A stretch of 64,000 nt of DNA from Streptomyces dioscori (lineage in GTDB: Bacteria > Actinomycetota > Actinomycetes > Streptomycetales > Streptomycetaceae): positions 124,001 through 188,000 of the forward strand of contig NZ_KZ679055.1 in assembly GCF_003024195.1 (NCBI RefSeq), written 5' to 3'. Position numbers and translations under genes: made by a program. The notes under the pieces are model-generated. The model made no database searches and was not told the origin of the DNA. It worked only from the letters and a program-made list of their open reading frames with translations. This document shows, in pieces, positions 49,001 to 55,842 of the stretch (position 1 is its first letter; every line of letters begins with the position of its first letter).

Positions 49001-49736
49001 CCAGTACGTCGGCGACCGGGCCCATGCCGGGGTCGGCGTACCGGACGGCGTTGGTGAGCACCGGGCGCACCCGCTGCTCGGCGGCGAAGCCGACGGTACG
49101 GGCGGCAAGGCGCAGGGAGCCGGGTCCGGTGCCCTCGCGTCCGTGCCAGACCGCTTCCAGGCGCAGCGCGTCGCCGTACACCTCCCGCCAGGGCGCGAGC
49201 AGTCTCGCCGCCCGGTCGGGCCGTCCGGCGGTGAGCGCGCGGCCGACGTCGGAGGCCGGGCCGAGCAGCACGGTCAGCCCCTCGGCGTGGTTCTCGGCCC
49301 GGGGCAGCAGCGGCTGCCCCTCGCCCGCATGGGCCGCAGTAACGATCCTGCAGAGATCGGCCCAGCCCTTCGCACCGTCCCGGGCGAGGAAGGTCACGCG
49401 CGGTGTCGACTCGTCGATGAAGGCACCGCCCCGCACGGGGGTTCGGCGCCGCTCACTCCGTACGGACTCTGCGGCAGCCCTTCCGACGGGCCCTCCGGTG
49501 AATCCTCCGGCGGGCTCTTCGACCGCGAGGTCGACCCCGAACAGCGGGCGCACGCCCACACCCTGCGCGGCGCAGGCCTTCGCGAAGCGGACCGCGCCCG
49601 CGACGGTGTCCCGGTCGGTGAGCGCCAGCGCGTCCATGCCCCGCTCGGAGGCGCGCTCGGCGAGGCGCTCCGGGTGGGAGCCCCCGTACCGCAGGGAGTA
49701 TCCGGAGGCGGTGTGCAGATGCGTGAAGCCGGACAC
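46095..49736 (-). CDS. dnaE2: Error-prone DNA polymerase III alpha subunit DnaE2
   Basis: A 1213-residue C-family polymerase used in damage-induced mutagenesis. The N-terminal PHP domain begins SGFTHLHTASGYSLRYGGSH and has GMDALALTDRDTVAGAVRFA. The palm motif VLPDIDIDVESARR holds two catalytic Asp; CGRGEADRVRRGLSDPESQG and AYGFCKAHAVAFAVPTYQSA are hallmark regions; an OB fold (VLVAGAKAATQTPPIRSGKR) lies near the C-terminus. A low-complexity insert (repeats of VSGP and ASGP) is encoded by a 12-base tandem repeat. The GTG at 49736 follows GGAGG by four bases. Two LexA-type boxes lie just upstream. Confidence 0.95.
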   Translation of the reverse strand: MSGFTHLHTASGYSLRYGGSHPERLAERASERGMDALALTDRDTVAGAVRFAKACAAQGVGVRPLFGVDLAVEEPAGGFTGGPVGRAAAESVRSERRRTPVRGGAFIDESTPRVTFLARDGAKGWADLCRIVTAAHAGEGQPLLPRAENHAEGLTVLLGPASDVGRALTAGRPDRAARLLAPWREVYGDALRLEAVWHGREGTGPGSLRLAARTVGFAAEQRVRPVLTNAVRYADPGMGPVADVLDAARRLVPVDPRKELDSGEAWLKGEGAMLAAAERVVEAAGYRRDTAYRLLEQTRAAADECRVDPEDDLGIGAVHFPEAHLVGAGRRSAQRVLASRAAAGMMRLGYDRSSKAREYWDRMHRELDIIAHHHFASYFLTVSQVVDDVKGMGIRVAARGSGAGSLVNHLIGIAHADPVEHGLLMERFLSKRRAVLPDIDIDVESARRIEVYRAIIGRFGTERVATVAMPETYRVRHAVRDVGAALSMDPADIDRIAKSFPHIRARDARAALAELPELRALAEESARKGSKYGRLWELVESLDALPRGVAMHPCGVLLSDASLLARTPVVPTSGEGLPMSQFDKEDVEDLGLLKLDVLGVRMQSAMAHAVAEVERATGDQVDLDAVAVEEGDPETYRLIRSTETLGCFQIESPGQRDLVGRLQPSTFHDLVVDISLFRPGPVAADMVRPFIEARHGRAPVRYPHPDLEKPLKGTYGVVVFHEQVIDIVDIMTGCGRGEADRVRRGLSDPESQGRIRFWFAQHAASRGYDAQTIARTWEIVEAFGAYGFCKAHAVAFAVPTYQSAWLKAHHPAAFYAGLLTHDPGMYPKRLLLADARRRGVPILPLDVNRSSVAHSIELVSGSVSGPVSGSASGPVSGPPEGSRGSGGTWGVRLALSDVHGISEAEAVRIEQGQPYASLLDFWERARPSRPLAGRLAQVGALDTFGANRRDLQLHLTELHRGARGVGGAGGSQLPLTGGQETASAGLPDLSSAERLSAELGVLSMDASRNLMDDHRKFLDELGVVTARRLRAAEHGETVLVAGAKAATQTPPIRSGKRVIFTTLDDGTGLLDLAFFDDSHDTCAHTVFHSWLLLVRGVVQRRGPRSLSIVGAAAWNLADLAELRHEEGLDGVAMRLAEPQGELGGGSEGGPRGGAEEAGVGAGAGSRGSGDSTGGRRIQLPTGYEMHPWADLRPAGEGSASGKKLWHQSPGSAG
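47107..47166. repeat. 12-bp tandem repeat inside dnaE2
   Basis: Five units of CCAGACACCGGT-like sequence in a row encode VSGS, VSGP, VSGS, ASGP and VSGP. The units differ at two or three bases. It lengthens a surface loop of the polymerase and could vary in copy number between strains. Confidence 0.75.
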
Positions 49737-49771
49737 GCGCACCTCCACCACCAGGGGCTTTCACTCGGCCC

Positions 49772-49787
49772 TCGAACATTAGTTCCC
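49772..49787. promoter_or_regulatory. LexA (SOS) box, dnaE2-proximal
   Basis: TCGAACATTAGTTCCC contains GAAC-N4-GTTC, the core of the actinobacterial SOS box (TCGAAC-N4-GTTCGA), 36 bases upstream of the dnaE2 start. Confidence 0.75.
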
Positions 49788-49828
49788 AAGTTCCTCACCT
49801 CCACCATAGACCATTCCCAGGTCGCGCA

Positions 49829-49844
49829 TCGAACATCTGTACGA
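49829..49844. promoter_or_regulatory. LexA-like box, distal
   Basis: TCGAACATCTGTACGA differs from the perfect palindrome only by GTAC for GTTC. It lies 57 bases from the first box and 58 bases before the membrane protein gene on the other strand, so it could serve either gene. Confidence 0.6.
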
Positions 49845-49901
49845 CATCCGTTCGGACCCGTCCCACCTGCGGAAACGTCACGGCACCCGGACCGTGGGGA
49901 C

Positions 49902-50939
49902 ATGTCACGGACAGCAGAGGCCCCGCCGAAGTCCTTCCTCTCCGAGGTCAAGGACGCGGTCACCCCGCGGGCCACGCTGCTCGTCATCGGCGTGGTCGCC
50001 CTGCAGCTGCTCTTCATCGCCTCCTACGTGGGGGCGCTGCACCATCCGAAGCCGAAGGACGTGGCGTTCGGAGTGGTCGCGCCGGGCGCCGCGGCGGGGC
50101 AGACGGTGGCCCGGCTCGAAAAACTCCCCGGCGGCCCCCTGGACCCCCGGACGCTCACCGACGAGAAGACGGCCCGCGAACAGATCGCGAACCGTGACAT
50201 CGACGGCGCCCTGCTCGTCGACCCGAACGGCACCACCGACACCCTGCTGGTCGCCTCCGGCGGCGGCAAGACCCTGTCGAACGCCCTGATCGCGCTCACC
50301 ACCGAGCTGGAGAAGGACCAGGGGCGCACGGTACGGACCGTCGACGTGGTCCCTGCCGACGCCCAGGACGCCAACGGACTGACCCCCTTCTACCTGGTCG
50401 TCGGCTGGTGCGTGGGCGGCTATCTGTGCGCGTCGGCGCTGGCGATCAGCGCGGGGGCGCGGCCGGCCAATCCGCGGCGCGCGGTGATCCGGCTCGCCGC
50501 GATGGCCCTGGTCTCGATCGTCGGCGGACTCGGCGGGGCGGTCATCGTCGGACCGGTCCTGGGCGCCCTGCCGGGAAGCGTGGCGGCCCTCTGGGGACTC
50601 GGCGCGCTCATCACCTTCGCGGTGGGCGCCGCCACGCTGGCGCTCCAGTGCGTCTTCGGGATCGTCGGCATCGGAGTGGCGGTCCTGCTGGTGGTGATCC
50701 TGGGCAACCCGAGCGCGGGCGGCGCCCTCCCCCCGCCGATGCTCCCCCCGTTCTGGAAGGCGATCGGCCCCGCGCTCCCCCCGGGCGCCGGCACCTGGGC
50801 GGCCCGCTCGATCGCCTACTTCAAGTCCAACGACATCACCACCTCCATGCTGGTACTGGCGGCATGGGCGGCCTTGGGCACAGCAATCACCCTGGCTGCG
50901 GGCTCACGTAACAGACAGGCTCCGCCCCAAGGCCTTTAG
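49902..50939 (+). CDS. DUF3533-type membrane protein (YhgE/Pip or ABC-2 permease-like)
   Basis: A 345-residue protein. One membrane segment (TLLVIGVVALQLLFIASYVG) near residue 35 leads to an extracytoplasmic domain of about 120 residues (DVAFGVVAPGAAAGQTVARL, EQIANRDIDGALLVDPNGTT), then five more segments (LVVGWCVGGYLCASALAIS, AAMALVSIVGGLGGAVIVGP, LWGLGALITFAVGAATLALQ and others). This layout matches ABC-2 permease-like and YhgE/Pip proteins. No ATPase is beside it. Substrate unknown; export of lipid or glycan is possible. A LexA-like box lies upstream. Confidence 0.8.
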   Translation: MSRTAEAPPKSFLSEVKDAVTPRATLLVIGVVALQLLFIASYVGALHHPKPKDVAFGVVAPGAAAGQTVARLEKLPGGPLDPRTLTDEKTAREQIANRDIDGALLVDPNGTTDTLLVASGGGKTLSNALIALTTELEKDQGRTVRTVDVVPADAQDANGLTPFYLVVGWCVGGYLCASALAISAGARPANPRRAVIRLAAMALVSIVGGLGGAVIVGPVLGALPGSVAALWGLGALITFAVGAATLALQCVFGIVGIGVAVLLVVILGNPSAGGALPPPMLPPFWKAIGPALPPGAGTWAARSIAYFKSNDITTSMLVLAAWAALGTAITLAAGSRNRQAPPQGL

Positions 50940-51095
50940 GGGCGCGGGGAACGGCGCAATCTTTCGGGCGCGCCCCCACCGGACCCACACCCTCCAGCCG
51001 GCCAAGGCGCACGCGAAGCGGCGCCTCCAGGGGCGCGGGGAACGGCGCAATCTCTTGGGCGCGCCCCACCGAACCCGCACCCTCCGGACAACGCG
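50939..51095. repeat. Two direct copies of the GC-rich repeat with a shared tail
   Basis: GGGGCGCGGGGAACGGCGCA starts both copies (50940 and 51032), each followed by ATCT, GGGCGCGCCCC and an ACCC-CACCCTCC tail. The copies are 92 bases apart and about 90 percent alike. The first is at the very stop codon of the membrane protein gene. Confidence 0.8.
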
Positions 51096-51137
51096 CCGGC
51101 CCCGCCCCCACCAGGCAGGTGGGAACGGGGCCGGCGC
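51093..51137. terminator. Bidirectional hairpin after the first streptogrisin
   Basis: GCGCCGGCCCCG and CGGGGCCGGCGC make a 12-base stem, with an inner CCCACC and GGTGGG stem and an AGGCA loop. It lies between the convergent membrane protein and protease genes. Confidence 0.75.
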
Positions 51138-51161
51138 ACACCCGGCAGGACGGCGGAGCCG

Positions 51162-52244
51162 TCAGCCGATCTGCGTACCCGTGGCGGACAACGCCTCGGT
51201 CACCGGCTGGAAGAACGTCTCCCCACCGGAGGTGCAGTCACCACTGCCACCGGACGTGAGTCCGATCGCGCTGCTCCCCGAGAACAGCGACCCACCACTG
51301 TCCCCCGGCTCCGCGCAGACATCGGTCTGGATGAGCCCGTTGACGATGTCGCCGTTGCCGTAGTTCACGGTCGCGTCAAGACCGGTCACCGACCCGTCGT
51401 GCACCTGGGTCGTGGACCCGCTCCGGGTGACCTCCATCCCGACAGTCGCCTCCGCGGCGCCCGATATCTGCTGAGCGGAGCCGTTGTAGAGGTTCACCTC
51501 GCTCGGGTGGTCCACGTCCGCGGTGTACTTCACCAGGCCGTAGTCGTTGTCGGGGAAGCTGGAGTCCGCGTTCTCGCCGATCTCCGTGCCGGAGGAGTCC
51601 GACCAGTTGGTGATCCCTTCGGTGCAGTGCCCGGCGGTGAGGAAGAACGGCTCGCCGCCCTTGACCACGTTGAAGCCGAGCGAGCAGCGGCCGCTGCCAC
51701 CGGTGATGGCGTCACCGCCGGCCACGAAGGTCCTGAACTCCCCCTTCGTGCGCTTGAGTTCGGTCGTGCCGCCGAGCCCGTCGACGACCTTGGTCAGCTT
51801 GGTCAGCTCGGCACCGGTGACCGTACGGTCCGCGGTGACGACGACCTTGTTGGTCGCGGGGTCGAGCGCCCACGAGGTGCCGGGGATGGTCGCGTCCTGC
51901 TTCAGCGTCGTACGGGCGCTCTTCAGGTCGGCGAGGGAGTTCTCGACGACTCTCGCCCTGGCGCCCGCCGACTCGACGGTCTCGGCCGCGGCCGCGTCCA
52001 GCACGTTCACGACAAGGCTCTTGGCCTTCGCGTCGTAGTACGTTCCCGCGGCGTCGCCGCCGAGGTCCTTGCCGAGCGTCGAGGCGAGCTTTCCGGCCGC
52101 CGTGACCGAGAGGACCTTCGGCTCGGGAGCGGGCGCGTTCTCACTCGCGTTCGCACTCTGCAAGGTGACTCCGCCCGCGACGAGTGCGGCGATGCCCGCG
52201 CCGGCCGCGACGGCCCGTCGCCTGGATATGCGTCGGTGCTTCAA
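51162..52244 (-). CDS. Streptogrisin-type secreted serine protease (S1E)
   Basis: A 360-residue preproprotease. The Tat-like start KHRRISRRRAVAAGAGIAAL ends near SANASE; a propeptide of about 130 residues (ASTLGKDLGGDAAGTYYDAK, VVVTADRTVTGAELTKLTKV) aids folding. The mature enzyme starts near ITGGSGRCSLGFNV. Triad: His in FLTAGHCTEG, Asp in PDNDYGLVKY, Ser in CAEPGDSGGSLF; four Cys give two disulfides. It belongs with streptogrisins A to D. The TTG at 52244 has AGGAGGA seven bases upstream. An operator-like TACGAGCGAGTA lies about 255 bases upstream. Confidence 0.95.
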   Translation of the reverse strand: MKHRRISRRRAVAAGAGIAALVAGGVTLQSANASENAPAPEPKVLSVTAAGKLASTLGKDLGGDAAGTYYDAKAKSLVVNVLDAAAAETVESAGARARVVENSLADLKSARTTLKQDATIPGTSWALDPATNKVVVTADRTVTGAELTKLTKVVDGLGGTTELKRTKGEFRTFVAGGDAITGGSGRCSLGFNVVKGGEPFFLTAGHCTEGITNWSDSSGTEIGENADSSFPDNDYGLVKYTADVDHPSEVNLYNGSAQQISGAAEATVGMEVTRSGSTTQVHDGSVTGLDATVNYGNGDIVNGLIQTDVCAEPGDSGGSLFSGSSAIGLTSGGSGDCTSGGETFFQPVTEALSATGTQIG

Positions 52245-52496
52245 CTCGTGTCCTCCTGTGGGGGGTCGGACGCGGCGGTTGTGGGGACCATCGCGACCGA
52301 AAGGTGTGTGGCAAGGGTGACGACTCATGAAAAAAGCCGCGTCCATGCCAACGGACACCGCCCACTATTCCGAGGCCGCACCGGGGCACACAAGGTCGAC
52401 TTCAGGACGCGCGCACCACAACCGACGTGCGCCCCCGCACGGTTGACGCGCGTTGACAAGAACGCCGTCACACCACGTCGATCCCCATTGCAAATA

Positions 52497-52510
52497 CTAC
52501 GAGCGAGTAA
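52497..52510. promoter_or_regulatory. Operator-like inverted repeat upstream of the first streptogrisin
   Basis: CTAC-GAGCGA-GTAA has the same core (TACGAGCGAGTA) as the site in the lipase promoter. It lies between the SPFH stop and the protease start, 253 bases from the latter. Confidence 0.4.
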
Positions 52511-52530
52511 CCAACGCCCCTCTGTGAGGT

Positions 52531-53595
52531 CTAGTCCTGTCCGGATTTCGACCCTCGGGAGTCCGGATCCAGCGGTGTCTCGACGGGCGGGAGTTGCTCC
52601 TGCATCGATTGCTGCCACTGGGTCAGCAACTGCTGCGCCTGAGCCGCCAGCTCCAGCGGCCGGTCCGCGGTGCCGTCCGAGGTCTGGCCCGAAGCCCCGT
52701 CGAGGGCCTGCCGCGATTCGGCCGGCTCCTGCGGTGACTGCTGTGCCTGCGGCGCTTGCGGTGGCCGCGGCGCCTGCTGGGACTGCACGTGAGCCGTCCC
52801 CGGATGCGCCGGGTGTGCCGGATGCGGGCCGTGCCCCGGCTGGGCCCGCTCAAGGAACCGCAGCAGCTCGACCGGGAAGGGCAGCACGAGCGTGGAGTTC
52901 TTCTCCGCCGCGACCGCCACCACGGTCTGCAGCAGCCGCAGCTGGAGCGCGGCGGGCTGCTCCGACATCACTCCGGCGGCCTCCGCCAGCTTCTTGGAGG
53001 CCTGCAGTTCGGCGTCCGCGTTGATGACCCGGGCCCGCCGCTCACGGTCGGCCTCCGCCTGGCGCGCCATCGACCGCTTCATCGTCTCCGGCAGCGACAC
53101 GTCCTTGATCTCGACCCGGTCGATGGAGACGCCCCACTCCACGGCCGGGCTGTCGATCATCAGCTCCAGGCCCTGGTTCAGCTTCTCGCGGTTGGAGAGC
53201 AGATCGTCCAGCTCGCTCTTGCCGATGATCGAACGCAGCGAGGTCTGCGCCATCTGCGAGACCGCGAACCGGTAGTCCTCGACCTTGATGACCGCGTCGG
53301 CGGCGGACACCACCTTGAAGTAGACGACGGCGTCCACCCTGACCGTGACGTTGTCCCGGGTGATCCCCTCCTGCGCGGGCACCGGCATCGTCACGATCTG
53401 CATATTGACCTTCTGCAGCCGGTCCACGAAGGGCATGATCATGGTGAAGCCCGGACCGCGTATCCCCGATCGCAGCTTTCCGAGCCGGAGCACCACTCCG
53501 CGCTCGTATTGTTTGACGACTCGGGCCGCCGCCATCCCGTACACCGCTCCGACGGACGCGAGTGCCACTCCCGCCGTCACCAGCTCCTCGACCAT
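52531..53595 (-). CDS. SPFH-domain (slipin/stomatin-like) membrane scaffold protein
   Basis: A 354-residue protein. A short N-terminal hydrophobic anchor (LVTAGVALASVGAVYGMAA) is followed by the SPFH domain: VVKQYERGVVLRLGKLRSGI, GPGFTMIMPFVDRLQKVNMQ, and VEIKDVSLPETMKRSMARQA, the standard slipin end. A helical coiled coil (QAEADRERRARVINADAELQ) follows, then a 100-residue Pro, Gln and Ala-rich tail (QQAPRPPQAPQAQQSPQEP). Slipins form rings at membranes and often pair with a NfeD protein; none is adjacent. It is divergent from the inactive-looking hydrolase. The ATG at 53595 follows GGGGGT. Confidence 0.93.
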   Translation of the reverse strand: MVEELVTAGVALASVGAVYGMAAARVVKQYERGVVLRLGKLRSGIRGPGFTMIMPFVDRLQKVNMQIVTMPVPAQEGITRDNVTVRVDAVVYFKVVSAADAVIKVEDYRFAVSQMAQTSLRSIIGKSELDDLLSNREKLNQGLELMIDSPAVEWGVSIDRVEIKDVSLPETMKRSMARQAEADRERRARVINADAELQASKKLAEAAGVMSEQPAALQLRLLQTVVAVAAEKNSTLVLPFPVELLRFLERAQPGHGPHPAHPAHPGTAHVQSQQAPRPPQAPQAQQSPQEPAESRQALDGASGQTSDGTADRPLELAAQAQQLLTQWQQSMQEQLPPVETPLDPDSRGSKSGQD

Positions 53596-53684
53596 GACGA
53601 CCCCCAGGGTCCGTAACGGGCGCAAAAGGTGTGTACTTCGACGGTAACTCCGGCGCGCGGACGAAGGGGAGATGGAGGACAGCG

Positions 53685-54566
53685 GTGCCTGGCGGGATAC
53701 GGATGCGGGACGGACGGCGGCTGGCGTTCGAGGAATGGGGCGACCCTCAGGGGACGCCGGTGGTGCTGCTGCACGGCACACCGGGCTGCCGGACGGGGGT
53801 GGTGCCGCAGGACATGATCGAAGCACGCCCCGGCGTACGGTTCATCGCGTACGACCGCCCCGGGTACGGGGATTCGGACCGCGGCCCCGGTCGCCGGGTG
53901 GCCCAGGCTGCACGGGACGTGGCCGCGCTGGCCGACGCACTCGAACTGGGTCCGTTCGCGGTGCTGGGCCGGGCGGGCGGTGCCCCGCACGCGCTGGCCT
54001 GTGCGGCGCTGCTGCCGACCCGGGTACGGCGGGCCGCCGCGCTGGCGAGCCTCGCGCCGCCCTCCAGCGAGGGGCTGAACTGGTTCGAGGGGATGGCGGA
54101 GTCCCACGTCGAGGAGTTCACCCGGGCGCTGACCGACCCCGTGGACTTCTCGGAGCGGCTCGCCTCGCGGGCCGCCGAGATCCGCACGGACCCGGCGCAG
54201 CTCCTCGCGTCGATCCGGGACGGCCTCACCGAGTCCGACCGGCGGATCGTGTCCACTCCGGCCGTGAGCGACATGCTGTTGCGCAACTACCGTGCGGCGC
54301 TGCGCACTTCGGCGTACGGCTGGCTCGACGACAATCTCGCGCTGCTGAGCCACTGGGGCTTCGACCCGGCGCGCATCACCCGGCCCGTGCTGCTGTGGCA
54401 CGGCGCCGAGGACACCTTCTCCCCGGTGGGCCATTTCGAGTGGCTGGCCCGGAACATCCCCCGCGCCCGCCCCGTCCTGGACCCCAAGGGGGGCCACTTC
54501 TCGGCGCTGGAAGCCCTCCCCGACGTACTGGACTGGCTGTGCGCCACCCCTAGGAGCGACGGCTGA
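53685..54566 (+). CDS. Alpha/beta hydrolase homologue lacking the nucleophilic serine
   Basis: A 293-residue alpha/beta hydrolase fold protein. VVLLHGTPGCRTGVVPQDMI is the oxyanion loop and ARPGVRFIAYDRPGYGDSDR follows. The nucleophile elbow reads VLGRAGGAPHALACAALL: the expected Ser of GxSGG is Ala (codon GCG at 53973-53975). The acid (HGAEDTFSP) and His (DPKGGHFSALE) remain. It is therefore probably not a hydrolase; it may bind a ligand, be a pseudoenzyme, or use another mechanism. The GTG at 53685 has GGAGG seven bases upstream. It sits divergent from the SPFH gene. Confidence 0.82.
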   Translation: MPGGIRMRDGRRLAFEEWGDPQGTPVVLLHGTPGCRTGVVPQDMIEARPGVRFIAYDRPGYGDSDRGPGRRVAQAARDVAALADALELGPFAVLGRAGGAPHALACAALLPTRVRRAAALASLAPPSSEGLNWFEGMAESHVEEFTRALTDPVDFSERLASRAAEIRTDPAQLLASIRDGLTESDRRIVSTPAVSDMLLRNYRAALRTSAYGWLDDNLALLSHWGFDPARITRPVLLWHGAEDTFSPVGHFEWLARNIPRARPVLDPKGGHFSALEALPDVLDWLCATPRSDG

Positions 54567-54598
54567 GCCGGCGCGGGCCACGCAGGGCAGGGCAAGGG

Positions 54599-54636
54599 AC
54601 GAGCCCCCGCACCGCGAACGGTGTGCGGGGGCTCGT
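54599..54636. terminator. Bidirectional terminator between the hydrolase homologue and the second streptogrisin
   Basis: ACGAGCCCCCGCAC and GTGCGGGGGCTCGT form a perfect 14-base stem with a ten-base loop, between the convergent genes. Confidence 0.85.
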
Positions 54637-54688
54637 CTGCTGCTGGCTGCAGGTCGGGCCGTACGGATGCTGCTTCGGTGCGGGCCGG

Positions 54689-55591
54689 TCAGAAAACGCT
54701 GACGCCGTAGGCGCTCAGGGCCTCGGTGACCGGCTGGAAGAACGTGGTGCCGCCGGAGGTGCAGTTGCCGCTGCCGCCGGAGGTCAGACCGTAGGCGACA
54801 CCGTTGCTGCCGTAGAGCGGACCGCCGGAGTCGCCGGGCTCGGCGCAGACCGTGGTCTGGATCATGCCGTAGACGACGTCGCCGCCACCGTAGTTGACGG
54901 TCGCGTTCAGGGCGGTGACCCGTCCGGTGCGCGTACCGGTGGTGGAGCCGGTGCGGATGACGTTGGTGCCCACGCTCGGGGTGGCCGCGCTGGTGATGTC
55001 GACGCTGCCGGCGGTGCCGTCCTTGGCGATCGTGGTGTTCGAGTAACGCACCAGCCCGTAGTCGTTCGTCGGGAAGCTGGACCCGGCTGTCGGCCCGAGG
55101 ACCGTGGTGCGACCGGAGTTGGAGTACCAGGTGCCCGCACCGTCGGTGCAGTGTCCGGCGGTCACGAAGTAGTTCGTGCTGCCACTGCGGACGTTGAAGC
55201 CGAGAGAACAACGCCAGCTGGTCGCGTAGATGGCGTCGCCACCCTTGATCAGCTTGTTGATCTTGCCGGGGGTGCTCTTGATCTGCAGGGCTCCGGCGTT
55301 GGCGCCCGCGGCCTGCTTGATCTTCGCGATCTCCGCCTTGGAGACAGTGCTGTCGACCGTGACGACGACCTTGCCGGTCTTGGCGTCGGTCGCCCAGGCG
55401 GTACCCGGCACATCGGCCTTGAGCACCGCGGAGTTGGCGCTCTTCAGCTGGGTCGTGCTGAACGTCGATGCGTCGCTCGCGTTCGCCGCGGGGACGGTGA
55501 ACGCGGCCGCGGCCACGAGTCCGGTGCTCACGGCGATCAGCCGGGTCCGTCTCGCTATGCCACTACGGGGGGTGGTGCGCTTGGTCCTCAC
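54689..55591 (-). CDS. Streptogrisin B-like secreted serine protease (S1E)
   Basis: A 300-residue preproprotease. Signal region RTRLIAVSTGLVAAAAFTVP ends near AANAS; a short propeptide of about 75 residues (AWATDAKTGKVVVTVDST) precedes the mature enzyme, which starts near GGDAIYATSWRCSLGFNVRS. Triad: His in FVTAGHCTDGA, Asp in TNDYGLVRY, Ser in CAEPGDSGGPLYG. It is about 60 residues shorter than the first streptogrisin because its propeptide is shorter. The GTG at 55591 follows GGAGGG by nine bases. A perfect 12-base palindrome lies 178 bases upstream. Confidence 0.95.
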   Translation of the reverse strand: MRTKRTTPRSGIARRTRLIAVSTGLVAAAAFTVPAANASDASTFSTTQLKSANSAVLKADVPGTAWATDAKTGKVVVTVDSTVSKAEIAKIKQAAGANAGALQIKSTPGKINKLIKGGDAIYATSWRCSLGFNVRSGSTNYFVTAGHCTDGAGTWYSNSGRTTVLGPTAGSSFPTNDYGLVRYSNTTIAKDGTAGSVDITSAATPSVGTNVIRTGSTTGTRTGRVTALNATVNYGGGDVVYGMIQTTVCAEPGDSGGPLYGSNGVAYGLTSGGSGNCTSGGTTFFQPVTEALSAYGVSVF

Positions 55592-55768
55592 TGTTCGTTC
55601 CCTCCAAAGGGAAGTCGGGGGCCCGCGTGGGGTCGGGGCCCGTGAGGCGCACGCCAGAGGCAGAGTGTCCGGATTCCGGATACGCCGTGCCCCTGACAAG
55701 GCGCTGGGGGGAGTATTTGGCCGCGCACCCGAACGACGCAAGGGCGCCTTTCGGCCGTACGGCGTTCA

Positions 55769-55780
55769 ACATACGTATGT
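55769..55780. promoter_or_regulatory. Perfect palindrome upstream of the second streptogrisin
   Basis: ACATACGTATGT is a 12-base perfect palindrome, 178 bases before the protease GTG. It may be a regulator site for the protease gene or for readthrough from the DUF1684 side. Confidence 0.35.
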
Positions 55781-55842
55781 CCCACGGGTGTTGATCTCTT
55801 CGGCGCCGATATATGGGTCGCGTACGGATCGGGCTGAGCGCG

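Noticed and set aside
52245..52530. Extension of the first streptogrisin upstream to 52358
   Set aside because: The TTG at 52244 has an ideal ribosome-binding site and starts a proper signal sequence; upstream residues do not fit.
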